Shown piece by piece: positions 1 through 9,132 of a DNA stretch of 22,928 bases. This DNA is from a virus. Every line of letters begins with the position of its first letter. The first letter of the stretch is position 1. Location of the stretch: positions 1 to 22,928 of IMG/VR virus record IMGVR_UViG_3300005860_000070, one strand, 5' to 3'. The translations under genes were made by a program, and so were the position numbers. Below the pieces are notes generated by a model, which did not search any database, was not told the DNA's origin, and saw nothing but the letters and a program-made list of their open reading frames with translations.

Positions 1-2277
1 AACATCTTTTTGAGTAAATTCAAATTTATCTTTTTCATTCTTTAAATATTCCAAAAGTTTTACCATTTTCTCTGTTGGTGTTTTACTTGATTTTTCTATT
101 TCTCTAATTAGAGGATATTTAACTTTAAATACCTTAAAAGCATTATCAAATATCTTTTCATCAAATTTTCCTTTAGTATAATGTTGCTCTAAAGCAGAAA
201 CAACTTCCCCTACATCTTTACCAGAAGCCTTATAAGCATCTGCAGCCAAGGTCCATATATCATAATCATCTCCCAAAACGGGAATTCTTTCTTCTATAAC
301 CCATTTAGCGGGGTCAAGTTTTCGGTTTACTATTCTTTGTTGAATTTGACTTATTATCTGCTCCTTTGATGCTCCTTCTGGAATTTCTCTTCTACCAGAA
401 TTAATTTCTTCTAAACTTTCAAGCAATGGGTCTCCCCATATCAAATTCTTTTTCTTTTCAAATTCTGCTATTTGAGAATAAGTAGCATTTTTAAATCCTT
501 CTTCTAAAACTAATAAATGTCTTTTAGCGTTTCCCTCTCTTGAAATGTTAGATAAAACATCAATAAGTAATTCTCCTTTATCATCAAGGTCAAAAATGAT
601 TTTTGTTTGTTTTGCTAATTGATTAACAAAAGTTGGCAAAAGTTTTCCTTGAGCCAACATCTCTATCAATCTTTCTCTATCTTGTTCCATTAATTTCTCT
701 GGTTTTTCTCCTGTTAAATGGTATAAATAGGACAAGGCTTCGTTTGAAAAGCGAAGTGTAAAACCAGTCAAATCTGGTATTATTTTACTCCAAAATTCTT
801 TCCTTTGGTCTGGAGTTAGTTTATTAAGATATTCAGTAATTAACCTCGCAATATTACCTTGATTTCTTTGAACAATATCTCTTAATTGTCCCACAAAAGC
901 ATCTAATTTTTCTAAAACTTCTGGTTTAGTAATTTCTATTCTCAAATAAGGAGTATTCTGATTTATGATTTCTATCGCCCTTTGCTTTTCCTCAATGGTC
1001 ATTTGTTTAAATGGTTTATCTTTTAGGTCTGCTGGTAAAAGCGATTTAATTTCTGGTTCTGCTTTTAATTCCTCAAATACTCTACCCAAAGTCATTCCCG
1101 CTTTTGCTATTTCTTGTCTCTGTAAAAGTTTAAAATGGTTTACAAAATTTTCCACTACTTGCCTAAATGAGACATTTTTAATGTTTTTGATATAATCTGC
1201 GTTTTTCAAACCTATATTTACTGCTGTCCTTAAAGCTTCATTTGCTATTTGATTAACATCCTCAAAATGAGAAAAAGTTATTTTTGTTACTCCCGCCTTA
1301 TCAAGTTTAGAAAGCAATTCGGCAGAAGCGACCCTCCTTAACGCTTCATCAAGTTTATTTGTTTCAAACGCTTTAGTAAACATTTCTGCCAGGTTTTCTT
1401 CTGTTCTTTTTTCAAGAGTGCTCGCCAATTGTTCTCCTGCTGCCGAGGTTTTATTTGAGGATTTGATTTCTCCCTCAAGTAATTCTTGGTCTGCTCTTGA
1501 AAGTAATTCTCTTGACCTAAAAAGAGTTTTTCTTAATACCCCTTCAAAACCAATATCAACTAATGGAAAAAATAAACTATTAACGAAGGGAGCCATAGCA
1601 AAGTTAGTTAATGCTTCTCCCCAATCTCTTTTTCCTTGGCTTGCCTCATACAATCCCTTAATTCCTTCTCCAACGCTAACCCCAATACCAATTGCTATAC
1701 TGTTATACAATCTTTCTTGCCATTTCAGGGCTGATTTATGAACCTCTTCTGGAAGTGAATAAATTTTCTTTCCTACTTTAAACGGAAGAAATCTTCCTGT
1801 TTCTTCCGCAACCATTTCAGGAAAAATTTTCCCCAACCTCATTGCTATTGGAGAAGAAACTTTTAGCAAAGGTTCTTTAATACGAACAGCTCTTGCTATT
1901 GTTCCACCAATTTTGCCAAACAATCTCAATGCTCCTCCCAATGTTAACCACTGAATTGCAGTTGCCAAAGAAACATCGTATGGCAAAAAAAGGTCTGCTA
2001 TTTGTTTTACTATTGGTATTTTGTCAAGAATTTTTTCTTTAATGGGTATTTTAGCAAACCAAAAATTATTCTCCATTTCCTCTCTGGTAAAATGAGGGTC
2101 ATACAATCCAAAGGTTAATCCTTCTGCTAATAAATTCCAAAAGGTACTTCGTTGTTTTATAGGTTTTTGAGGTTGAGTTGTGGGCTCTAGTTGTATCGGT
2201 TCCACTTCTACTCCATAATGCGATGGTAAAAACGAAGCGATATCAGAAATCATTTTGTATTGCTCTTTTGAAATCAT
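1..2277 (-). CDS. Large virion protein, probably DNA-ejection/internal protein (partial, C-terminus off window)
   Basis: One open frame without a stop runs from an ATG at 2277 to the left edge, giving at least 759 codons, so the C-terminus is missing. The protein is mostly helical and charged. Weakly hydrophobic glycine/alanine-rich stretches occur near residues 103-130, 192-207 and 225-245, which could contact a membrane. No enzymatic motif was recognised. It starts 4 bases after the stop of the 576-aa coiled-coil gene and is the last visible gene of the late operon, downstream of nozzle- and adaptor-like proteins. In short-tailed phages this position is typical of large ejection (internal virion) proteins. 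That role is inferred from position, size and composition only. No Shine-Dalgarno sequence precedes the start, as for most genes here. Confidence 0.72.
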   Translation of the reverse strand, partial: MISKEQYKMISDIASFLPSHYGVEVEPIQLEPTTQPQKPIKQRSTFWNLLAEGLTFGLYDPHFTREEMENNFWFAKIPIKEKILDKIPIVKQIADLFLPYDVSLATAIQWLTLGGALRLFGKIGGTIARAVRIKEPLLKVSSPIAMRLGKIFPEMVAEETGRFLPFKVGKKIYSLPEEVHKSALKWQERLYNSIAIGIGVSVGEGIKGLYEASQGKRDWGEALTNFAMAPFVNSLFFPLVDIGFEGVLRKTLFRSRELLSRADQELLEGEIKSSNKTSAAGEQLASTLEKRTEENLAEMFTKAFETNKLDEALRRVASAELLSKLDKAGVTKITFSHFEDVNQIANEALRTAVNIGLKNADYIKNIKNVSFRQVVENFVNHFKLLQRQEIAKAGMTLGRVFEELKAEPEIKSLLPADLKDKPFKQMTIEEKQRAIEIINQNTPYLRIEITKPEVLEKLDAFVGQLRDIVQRNQGNIARLITEYLNKLTPDQRKEFWSKIIPDLTGFTLRFSNEALSYLYHLTGEKPEKLMEQDRERLIEMLAQGKLLPTFVNQLAKQTKIIFDLDDKGELLIDVLSNISREGNAKRHLLVLEEGFKNATYSQIAEFEKKKNLIWGDPLLESLEEINSGRREIPEGASKEQIISQIQQRIVNRKLDPAKWVIEERIPVLGDDYDIWTLAADAYKASGKDVGEVVSALEQHYTKGKFDEKIFDNAFKVFKVKYPLIREIEKSSKTPTEKMVKLLEYLKNEKDKFEFTQKDV

Positions 2278-2281
2278 ATTT

Positions 2282-4012
2282 TTATTTTATTTGTTCTACT
2301 GATTGTTGTTGTGCAATTACAGAAAGAACCTCACTCATATCTATTCCTTGGGATTGCTTTACCATAACCAAATGTGCTGCTTTTTGGAAGTTTTCTTTAG
2401 CTTCTTGATATGCTTTTTTCTCTCTTTCTTTTAATACATCTGGCAATCTTTCAACCGCATCTAAATCAACATAATTGTCTGGATTAACCCTGCTCCAAAT
2501 ATCGTCTCTGTCTAATCCTGTTGTCATTGCTATTGCCTCAACCAAATTCTTTAATTTTGATGGAAGTTGTAATCGTCCTTCCTTGGTAAACCAAGCAGGC
2601 TTATCTTTTATCCAACCAGGAATTTCTTCTCCAGTTTGCGGGTCTTTTCCTCCATATAAAATTGAATGAATTAAATTATCTATGTATTGATTAAGATACA
2701 TTTTTCTTGCTTGGGTTTTTCCAAATAATCCTTCTAAACCACCTTCACCACCCCCACCTCCTGTTCCTATTGAAATAGTTTGGATTGGTTGTCCAGTAGT
2801 TTTGTTGTAGAAAATAACATTATTTCCTGCCCTTATAATTCCCACATCTGGTTGAGTAATCAATTGTTTTGCTATATCTGTTAAGGGTAAATTGGTTCTT
2901 GCCTCTAACCTCTCTATTTGTTGTCTTACTTGTAATGGAACACTTTCATAAGACATTCCCGTTCCAGCATAGGGTTTCAATAAAATTTCTAAATCATTCA
3001 AGGCATCTTGTTTTTCATATTGTTTTATTTGTGCTTGTGTCGTTAGTTCTGATAATGCTTGTTGTCTTAAAGCAAGTTTATTTTGTTGATAGATTTGCCA
3101 CAAATTCATATATTGATTAAAAAGATTTAGGCGAATATTAAGAATTTGAGCCAATCTATTCCAATCATCTTCTTTTTGGGTTGCTAATGCCTGTGTTAAT
3201 GCTTCTTCCTTCATCATATCCAACATAGAGTACGCTTTGGAAAATTCTGCTGAAATCTTTGCTTCTTCCTTCTCCAATTGTTCTAAATACTTCCCCAAAA
3301 TAACACTTCTAAATCCTAACATTTCTCTAGCTTCTTGAATTCTTTCTAATGCTTCTTGTTCTCTTTTTTGAATTTCTTGCTTTTGTTCCTCATATTGTCT
3401 CATAATTGATGCTTTTCTTGCTTCCATTTCTGCTGTACTTATTCCTGTCATTTTCTCAATTATTCCTCCAGTTAATTCATTTAATTGCTTAAATTCATCT
3501 AAATACTTCTGGAACATTATGTCCAATTCTCCTTTTTCTGGTTCAATCAATTTTCCAATTGAGGCAGCAGAAAGTTCTGGGGGTTGGGTGGGGGTAGTTT
3601 TACTTTTAACAGATTGAAGTGTCGTAATAATGTTTTTAATAACATCCGCTATTGTTTGCTGTAATGGTGTGGGCTGTGGTTGAACAGGTTGAGTAGGTTG
3701 AGTAGAACCAATAGGGGTAGGTTGTGCTGTTTGTTTAACTTGGGTAGTTCTTGTAGTTGAAGGAGTTGTTTGTCTTGGTGGAGCTGATGGTATTTGTTGT
3801 TTAATTGGTAGCGGCTGTATCATCGTAAGTTTACTTAAATCTCCCATCATTCCACCCATCATACCACCATAAATACCCCCATAACCCATTAATGGAGAAA
3901 TTGGAGTTCCTAAACCTTCAATTTTAAACGCCTCTCTTGCTTGCTTTGCTGTTTTCTCTTTTTTTGTTAATTCTTCAAGTTGTTGTATTGTAAATAAAGG
4001 TTTATCTACCAT
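2282..4012 (-). CDS. 576-aa coiled-coil virion protein, putative ejection/internal protein
   Basis: The N-terminal part is followed by a Gly/Met-rich patch around residues 42-60 (for example GGIYGGMMGGMMGD). A long Pro/Thr/Gln linker covers about 75-120. A Glu/Lys/Gln-rich region from about 165 to 345 has heptad-like spacing and is probably coiled coil. A glycine run (GGGGGEGG) lies near 415-425, and the C-terminus is helical. No catalytic motif is visible. The gene sits between the adaptor-like 397-aa protein (4-base gap) and the large protein, in the part of a podovirus operon where ejection proteins are usual. An internal virion protein is the best inference; a tail-associated structural protein is possible. 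The family was not recognised. Confidence 0.7.
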   Translation of the reverse strand: MVDKPLFTIQQLEELTKKEKTAKQAREAFKIEGLGTPISPLMGYGGIYGGMMGGMMGDLSKLTMIQPLPIKQQIPSAPPRQTTPSTTRTTQVKQTAQPTPIGSTQPTQPVQPQPTPLQQTIADVIKNIITTLQSVKSKTTPTQPPELSAASIGKLIEPEKGELDIMFQKYLDEFKQLNELTGGIIEKMTGISTAEMEARKASIMRQYEEQKQEIQKREQEALERIQEAREMLGFRSVILGKYLEQLEKEEAKISAEFSKAYSMLDMMKEEALTQALATQKEDDWNRLAQILNIRLNLFNQYMNLWQIYQQNKLALRQQALSELTTQAQIKQYEKQDALNDLEILLKPYAGTGMSYESVPLQVRQQIERLEARTNLPLTDIAKQLITQPDVGIIRAGNNVIFYNKTTGQPIQTISIGTGGGGGEGGLEGLFGKTQARKMYLNQYIDNLIHSILYGGKDPQTGEEIPGWIKDKPAWFTKEGRLQLPSKLKNLVEAIAMTTGLDRDDIWSRVNPDNYVDLDAVERLPDVLKEREKKAYQEAKENFQKAAHLVMVKQSQGIDMSEVLSVIAQQQSVEQIK

Positions 4013-4016
4013 ACTT

Positions 4017-5210
4017 TTATGTTAACGAAAATTTTGTTTTTCCGTAAGTAATACACCTTTTTCTTGGATAAGCCCTACCCAAGTTTCTAATAACATTTTC
4101 CGCTTCTTGGAAGAATAGAGTAGTAAATTCTACATTGGTTTTCAATTGTGGTGCTAAATAGAAAGCAGCTCTTAAAGCAATTGGTAAAATCAAATCAGGG
4201 GCAATACTATCAAATAAAGGAACATCGGTATCATTTTGAAGGTTCAATAAAAAGTTTCCAGAACTATCTTTTCCCTTGTAATTTGAATAATAAATTATAT
4301 CAATTAAATCAGGAATATGATTTCTAAAATTATCAAGCCATAATTGATAGGTTTGTCCACTTAAAATGTTAAAATAAATCTTTAATTTAACATCTGTTAA
4401 ATTTGATAAATCAAAACTATCTATGTTTCTTTTTTTGAATTTAATCGTATTCCAACTATTTGTTCTTTGAGAATAATCAGCATTTAAATTTTGAGCTGAA
4501 ATAGTATAAGATGTTGTTCCTTCTTTAAAAGAAAGTTCTATATTGGTTATTTTTGAAATATCTGGTAAATACAAGTCTACTGAAAAAAATTCCTCATCGT
4601 TGCTAATAGAAGAAATTGTAATATCAGATAACGGAATAACTAATGTGGGATTATCTGCCGACGCTGTAATTTTTAACCAAGCAGAAGCATTTCCCTCTGT
4701 TTTTTTTGTCTTATCGTTGTCTCCCAAAATAGTAGATATTCCCGTTGAAGCATTTAAAATTTGAGTTAATTTGGTTGCGTCAACAAATCTATCAAAACTC
4801 TCCAATAAATCAGAAGTAGCATAACTATCTTTTGCCACTATAATTGCCTTTTGAGTTCCATCTCTTCTCACAACAGAAAAAAAATTATGAACAAAATAAT
4901 TTCTATCCCCTAATGATTTCATTAGTTCATCATCTGGAACATATTTAAAAGAATTATTTTCGGAATTTCTATCTTTATTTGTATATTCTACCGCAATAAT
5001 CTCGTTAAAATCTTGTGGCAAAGAATAAAAATAGTTCCCAGCATAGTAAACAATCTGGTAAGTAAATTCATTACAGGGCAATCCTAAACGTCTCTGATAG
5101 TATTCTATCGCTCTATTGATGGCTCTCTTTTGTCTTTCCTCGTTTAAGTCCCCAAGATTAAACAATACCACAAAATCGTTTAATTGTTGTAAAATATCTG
5201 ATAATGTCAT
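4017..5210 (-). CDS. Adaptor-like (P22 gp4-type) protein with an inserted jelly-roll domain
   Basis: The 397-aa protein begins MTLSDILQQL, followed by helices (INRAIEYYQRRLG at 31-43) and a YFYSLPQDFNEIIAVEY strand at 60-76. This resembles the start of the 228-aa adaptor at 10208-10894 (helix, YSLP, IERVEV). The C-terminal helical part (about 330-385, ALRAAFYLAP and a long helix with AENVIRNLG) matches the helical end of that adaptor. Between them, about residues 135-297, is an extra beta-rich segment ending in QLWLDNFR, the pattern of carbohydrate-binding jelly-roll domains. It follows the nozzle-like gene with a 6-base gap. I infer a tail or adaptor component that gained a glycan-binding insert. 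Without a structure model the fold assignment stays tentative. Confidence 0.6.
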   Translation of the reverse strand: MTLSDILQQLNDFVVLFNLGDLNEERQKRAINRAIEYYQRRLGLPCNEFTYQIVYYAGNYFYSLPQDFNEIIAVEYTNKDRNSENNSFKYVPDDELMKSLGDRNYFVHNFFSVVRRDGTQKAIIVAKDSYATSDLLESFDRFVDATKLTQILNASTGISTILGDNDKTKKTEGNASAWLKITASADNPTLVIPLSDITISSISNDEEFFSVDLYLPDISKITNIELSFKEGTTSYTISAQNLNADYSQRTNSWNTIKFKKRNIDSFDLSNLTDVKLKIYFNILSGQTYQLWLDNFRNHIPDLIDIIYYSNYKGKDSSGNFLLNLQNDTDVPLFDSIAPDLILPIALRAAFYLAPQLKTNVEFTTLFFQEAENVIRNLGRAYPRKRCITYGKTKFSLT

Positions 5211-5216
5211 ATTAGT

Positions 5217-6998
5217 TTACATATTTCTTTCATTAACCTCGAAATAAATATCAATATTCTCAATCGCTGTTTTATCTCCCCTTAATTCTAATTTTAACCT
5301 AATCCAATCAGAAATTAAAGGGGGATTGGGGAAATGTAAAAATTGTTCTCTTTTTTTAGTGTTTGTTATTTTCCCCATTAATCTAAAATTGGTTACGAAA
5401 AACTTAATACTTCCTGATGCTCCAGAAAAACTATCTTCTATGGTTATTTTATTGTTTTGTTTATCAATAGCAGTTATTCTTGTATGTAATCCTGAACCAT
5501 CTCCTCTAACAATAATAAGTTCATCTCCTACCTGCCAATTATAAGAGGATACTGCTGATGATTGAATTTGATTTGGTGATTGCCAGGTTCCATCAAAATA
5601 AGTATTTGGTGGATAATTAACGAAATCATTCTCGTATTGGTATTTCACAATAATTACTCCATCTGATGTTGGTATTTTATATTTAACTAATACTCCTTGC
5701 CATATGTTATCTATTCCAGAACTTTTAATTTTGGGGGTTATTATTACTCCTCTTGCTAACCTTTTATAGTTAAAGTAATTTGGTGTAACATAAATTCCAC
5801 ATTGACATTCATCATTAGTAGTCCATAATCTTGCTCCAGCATACAAATAATATCCATCATACCATAAAGCACCAGTCCAAATTCTGAGGAAAATAGGCGG
5901 AGTACGATATGTCCAATCTCTTAAATCCCATAATCCATATGATTTCAAAGTATCTCTATTTGGAACCAATGAAGCATAATGATAAACTGTTAAAGAAACT
6001 GGGTCAAGAGCATAAATTCCTGCTGGATAATCTGTTATTTGTTCAATTTTATTTAAATCTGGCTCATCAACTCCTGCTCCAAAAGGAACAAAAAATAAAG
6101 GAATATCATTAACAACTGTTATTCCATTTCTATGAGGTAGAGTAAAAGCAGGAGTGTTGGGAAAATCAAGTCTTTTTGTAGGAAATTTAGCAATAGTTTG
6201 AAAACCAGTCCCAGTCCATTGTTTCATTTCTCCAAAATTAGTGAGAATAAACAAATTGTCTTGCCAAACAAACCCCACACATTCCCCCTCTGTCATTCTG
6301 TATTCAGTCCAAACAGATTGTAAAGGGTCATATACTATAACATAAAAATTATTCGTTCCTCTGTGAACTCCTAAAAACAATTTAGAAGAACTTGCTTTCA
6401 TCCAAGTAATTACACTTCCGCGAGGTAATAAAAGTTCATTTCTTTGAGCAAGAGACATATCAGCATTATATCTGTTAACATAATCCCAAGTTCCATAATA
6501 AAGGTATCTTCCCATAACTGCTAAACATCCTACTCCTTTTGTAAAACCTATTTTAGAACTTGCTCCTCCACTTCCATCAGCGCTATACCAAGAAAAATCA
6601 TTATCTGCTGGTCTTCCAGAGTAATTTATAAACCCACCATCTGTGACAATAACCGCTCTACCTTCAAAATAAATTAAATCTGGGTCTTGCCGATTATAAG
6701 GAGTATTGGTTCTATTATCCCAGCCATATTTCCCCCCAGTTCCAGTTCTTTTTGTTAAAACTTTATTATAGCAAGCAGCCATATGTTCACCCTCTAAATT
6801 ACAGAAGGCACTTATTCCATCTGTTAAGTCAGTTAAATCCTCATTAGTAGTATGCGGAACCAAAGGAAAAGAAGGAACTATTCTTCCTCTTTCAGCAAAA
6901 GGATTAACTTGAAAAGTAAATGCTAAATCTCCCCAATAATCTCCAAGATAATTGGGTTGCCATATTTGATTTTTTGCTGGTAATGATATTTTAGGCAT
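5217..6998 (-). CDS. Beta-propeller tail nozzle/stabilisation protein (P22 gp10 / T7 gp12-like)
   Basis: This 593-aa protein is almost all beta. Repeated blade-like units recur through residues 100-400: LIYFEGRAVIVTDG, LAVMGRYLYYGTWDYV, KLFLGVHRGTNNFYVIVYD, FVWQDNLFILTNFGEMKQW and a later WYDGYYLYAGARLW. Repeats of this type mark the propeller of podovirus nozzle proteins. The C-terminal 150 residues look like an additional beta domain. The protein is rich in Trp and Tyr. The start overlaps the end of the preceding coiled-coil gene by 8 bases (ATGCCTAA), implying coupled translation. Its position between fibre genes and the second adaptor-like gene suits the tail hub. Propeller fold and nozzle role are inferred from the repeat pattern and synteny. 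Confidence 0.62.
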   Translation of the reverse strand: MPKISLPAKNQIWQPNYLGDYWGDLAFTFQVNPFAERGRIVPSFPLVPHTTNEDLTDLTDGISAFCNLEGEHMAACYNKVLTKRTGTGGKYGWDNRTNTPYNRQDPDLIYFEGRAVIVTDGGFINYSGRPADNDFSWYSADGSGGASSKIGFTKGVGCLAVMGRYLYYGTWDYVNRYNADMSLAQRNELLLPRGSVITWMKASSSKLFLGVHRGTNNFYVIVYDPLQSVWTEYRMTEGECVGFVWQDNLFILTNFGEMKQWTGTGFQTIAKFPTKRLDFPNTPAFTLPHRNGITVVNDIPLFFVPFGAGVDEPDLNKIEQITDYPAGIYALDPVSLTVYHYASLVPNRDTLKSYGLWDLRDWTYRTPPIFLRIWTGALWYDGYYLYAGARLWTTNDECQCGIYVTPNYFNYKRLARGVIITPKIKSSGIDNIWQGVLVKYKIPTSDGVIIVKYQYENDFVNYPPNTYFDGTWQSPNQIQSSAVSSYNWQVGDELIIVRGDGSGLHTRITAIDKQNNKITIEDSFSGASGSIKFFVTNFRLMGKITNTKKREQFLHFPNPPLISDWIRLKLELRGDKTAIENIDIYFEVNERNM

Positions 6999-7572
6999 TT
7001 TTACTTTCTAAATCATTTAACCTTTGTTCTAAATTTTCAATTTTCTCTATAAGTTCTCTAATTGCTTGAACACATAATCCTAAAGTATGCCACCCAGATA
7101 TTGGTTTCTTTCCCGTGTTTTTATCTTCATAACGAAACTCATCTGGCATTTTATCCTCTTCAAGATATTGTCCCTTTCCATAATGTCCTTTTTTAATAAC
7201 TACTTTGGGAAGTTTTTTGAATACATTTATTGCTGAGTTTTTAACGGGTAAATCACATCCAGTTATATTTCCGTAGTAATAATTCCATTTGCGATTTGGG
7301 TCTCCTAAATTAAGATTTAGAGATGTTGAATATGGTTTAAAATCTCCAGTAATTAAAAGTTTTCCTCTTTTATCTGATGGGTCTTTTACTCCTGCTGCTG
7401 GTCCTTGTAAAGATACTCCTCTCCCAAAATAAATTACTCCTCTTTCTGGTAAATCAATATATTCTAGTTTTTTAGAACCATCTAAACCCGTATGAGTATG
7501 TTGCTTGAATCTTTCTAATTCTTTTTTTAATTCCTCTATTTCTATTTTAAGTTGTAGGATTTCATTTTCCAT
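6991..7572 (-). CDS. Short tail fibre-type protein with terminal coiled coils
   Basis: The 193-aa protein opens with a heptad-rich helix (residues 1-24, EIEELKKELERF). A HTHTGLDGSKKL motif follows, of the kind common in phage fibre proteins. The middle is beta-rich (GVIYFGRGVSLQG, NLNLGDPNRKWNYYYGNI). The C-terminal helix from about 160 has heptads again (VQAIRELIEKIENLEQRL). This layout suggests a trimeric fibre or receptor-binding protein. The end superficially resembles the final helix of S74-type intramolecular chaperones, but no catalytic Ser/Lys pair was seen, so self-cleavage is not claimed. It lies between the DUF2341 protein and the nozzle and overlaps the nozzle start by 8 bases. 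Confidence 0.6.
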   Translation of the reverse strand: MENEILQLKIEIEELKKELERFKQHTHTGLDGSKKLEYIDLPERGVIYFGRGVSLQGPAAGVKDPSDKRGKLLITGDFKPYSTSLNLNLGDPNRKWNYYYGNITGCDLPVKNSAINVFKKLPKVVIKKGHYGKGQYLEEDKMPDEFRYEDKNTGKKPISGWHTLGLCVQAIRELIEKIENLEQRLNDLESKNA

Positions 7573-7578
7573 TTGAGT

Positions 7579-8613
7579 TTATATGATAAACGGAATTATT
7601 GTTGACCTCTTTTCCTCTGCTCCTGCTGAATAAAATGCTGGTTCAGGGGAAACATATTTGCGAACCAAAACCCAATCAAAGTAAGCAGGTTCTCCAGCAG
7701 TGCCATCAATAAAGTTATCTAATCCTATCTTTTTATTGTTCCAATCTGCATTTGCTAACGAGCTTTGTCCTTTAAAAGTTCTATCTACTGTATAAAATTT
7801 GGCATAAACAGTATCTGTTGTTAAAATCATTTGGTTAATAGCCCAAGTATTAGCAGCAATATTTACTACATCTCCTAAATAATCAGTAAAAGATGTAGTT
7901 CCTCCATATCTTATTCGTGCGTAAATTCCATCAGTCCAAGAGTGATAAGAGTATGTATTGAAATTAGGAGATGTAGCAGGGTCATAATACAGAATACCTC
8001 CTGTATAATTTTGAGCTCCAGAAACAAATGCAGTCTGTAAAAATTTAGTCTCAATCGCAACAGGTCTTGCTACAGAAAAAGTTTTAGTAACTAAAGCCTC
8101 ATAACCAACAGAATCTATAACTGCTCTTGAATTTGCTGTATCAATATAGCAATAAGAGCTGGAAGTATCTTGAATAGTAGTTCCATCATTTCTCCCCCAT
8201 TTAGTTCCAATAGTGTTTGTGTTAAAATCGTCAAAAAACAAAAACGTATTATCTCCATTGCTTACATTTGTAGCCGCTGGATTTCCATAATAGCAATAAA
8301 TATCTTGATTTGTTCCTAAATCTGCTGAAACTTTAACCCAAACATAAGCAACTCTATTTGGCGAAGTTCCTACAACGCTTTCTACCCAAAAATCCAATGG
8401 AGTTACTCCATCTGAAGCAGCAAACCTTAAATCTCCGCTATCATTTTTCCCAGAAGGAAATTTTGCTGAATGTCCTTCAACGTGAAAATGAGCCCCAGTT
8501 GAACCTGCACTTTCTCCTACTTTTAAAGGGACTTGGTAATTTGTTCCAGCACCAGTTGAACCTGAAATTGTAATTCTTTTCCTATATTTCCAATTATAAT
8601 CTAACCAAGCCAT
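7579..8613 (-). CDS. DUF2341 protein with concanavalin-like C-terminal domain, putative receptor-binding tail protein
   Basis: The first 130 residues match the DUF2341 pattern: WLDYNWKYRKRITI, then DLRFAASDGVTPLDFWVE, VAYVWVKVSADLG, IYCYYGNPAAT and FLFFDDF. The second half (about 130-330) is a beta-sandwich of LamG/concanavalin type. It ends FDWVLVRKYVSPEP, a common closure of DUF2341-LamG proteins. Such domains are usually found on secreted or surface glycan-binding proteins of bacteria and archaea. No signal peptide is present here, which fits a virion protein. It sits between two fibre-type genes, so binding to a host polysaccharide is a reasonable inference. The domain identification is fairly firm; the function is inferred. 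Confidence 0.72.
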   Translation of the reverse strand: MAWLDYNWKYRKRITISGSTGAGTNYQVPLKVGESAGSTGAHFHVEGHSAKFPSGKNDSGDLRFAASDGVTPLDFWVESVVGTSPNRVAYVWVKVSADLGTNQDIYCYYGNPAATNVSNGDNTFLFFDDFNTNTIGTKWGRNDGTTIQDTSSSYCYIDTANSRAVIDSVGYEALVTKTFSVARPVAIETKFLQTAFVSGAQNYTGGILYYDPATSPNFNTYSYHSWTDGIYARIRYGGTTSFTDYLGDVVNIAANTWAINQMILTTDTVYAKFYTVDRTFKGQSSLANADWNNKKIGLDNFIDGTAGEPAYFDWVLVRKYVSPEPAFYSAGAEEKRSTIIPFII

Positions 8614-8628
8614 ATTAAATTTTAATCA

Positions 8629-8991
8629 TTAACTTATTTCAATTCTCCAAGTAAATTCAATCTTATCTCCGCTTGCTACTGTAATTCCTGTAAAATCTGC
8701 GTGGGTAATTAAAGTTCCACCAGCAGAAGCATTAAACAATCCTGATTCGGTAATAGTTTTTGATCCATCAGCAGTTATTGTTCCTACAATCTGTAAAACA
8801 TCAGCAGAAGGTTGAGACATCGTTCCTTGAACTCTCGCTTCTGAAGTAGGACCAAATAAATTAGTATCTGCTTTTGAGGCAGTTCCAGTTCCAGTTCCCC
8901 AAGCAATCCAATCAGGAGTGGTTTGGTCAAGTTCGTTTAATTTATCCACAATCCACGCTTCTCCGTTGTTTGTTAATACAACTGCACACAT
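8629..8991 (-). CDS. Small tail fibre/collar-type protein
   Basis: This 120-aa protein starts MCAVVLTNNGEAWIVDKL. It then has WIAWGTGTGTASKADTNLFG, an ARVQGT strand, TITADGSKTITESGLFNAS and a final IEFTWRIEIS strand. The order matches the N-terminal unit of phage tail-collar fibre proteins (DUF3751-like): an IxxGxG turn, a short arm and an (E/S)xGLF turn. It is much shorter than typical fibres and carries only that module. The arrangement here (small module, DUF2341 protein, coiled-coil protein) suggests an assembled fibre made from several polypeptides. This is a family-level resemblance seen by eye, not a search result. Confidence 0.6.
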   Translation of the reverse strand: MCAVVLTNNGEAWIVDKLNELDQTTPDWIAWGTGTGTASKADTNLFGPTSEARVQGTMSQPSADVLQIVGTITADGSKTITESGLFNASAGGTLITHADFTGITVASGDKIEFTWRIEIS

Positions 8992-8994
8992 ATT

Positions 8995-9132
8995 TTATTT
9001 TTTCTTAACGAATAAATTTTTAATTGCGACCTTTATTTTGGGAATTATCCCAACTTCTTCCCATTTTTTTTCTTTTGCCCGCCACACCCGAATTGATAAT
9101 CCAACTTTTTTTATTTTTGCTTTTGCAAACAT
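8995..9132 (-). CDS. 45-aa basic protein, unknown
   Basis: A small frame begins with ATG at 9132 and overlaps the 3' end of the glycosyltransferase by 22 bases. It stops 3 bases before the ATG of the 120-aa tail protein. The product is lysine-rich and contains VGLSIRVWRAKEKKWEEVG. It fills an otherwise unexplained gap in an operon where almost every gap is closed by a gene, which favours a real gene. No family was recognised and no ribosome site is visible. It could be a chance frame, since AT-rich lysine codons give long open reads. Confidence 0.45.
   Translation of the reverse strand: MFAKAKIKKVGLSIRVWRAKEKKWEEVGIIPKIKVAIKNLFVKKK

Noticed and set aside
965-1741. Two rightward frames (965-1195 and 1418-1741) inside the large leftward gene
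   Set aside because: They are the reverse strand of a continuous open frame with normal protein composition; the rightward translations look random and lack start signals.
6991-7572. S74-type self-cleaving chaperone at the end of the 193-aa fibre protein
   Set aside because: Only the final helix resembles it; no catalytic Ser/Lys pair or full domain is visible.
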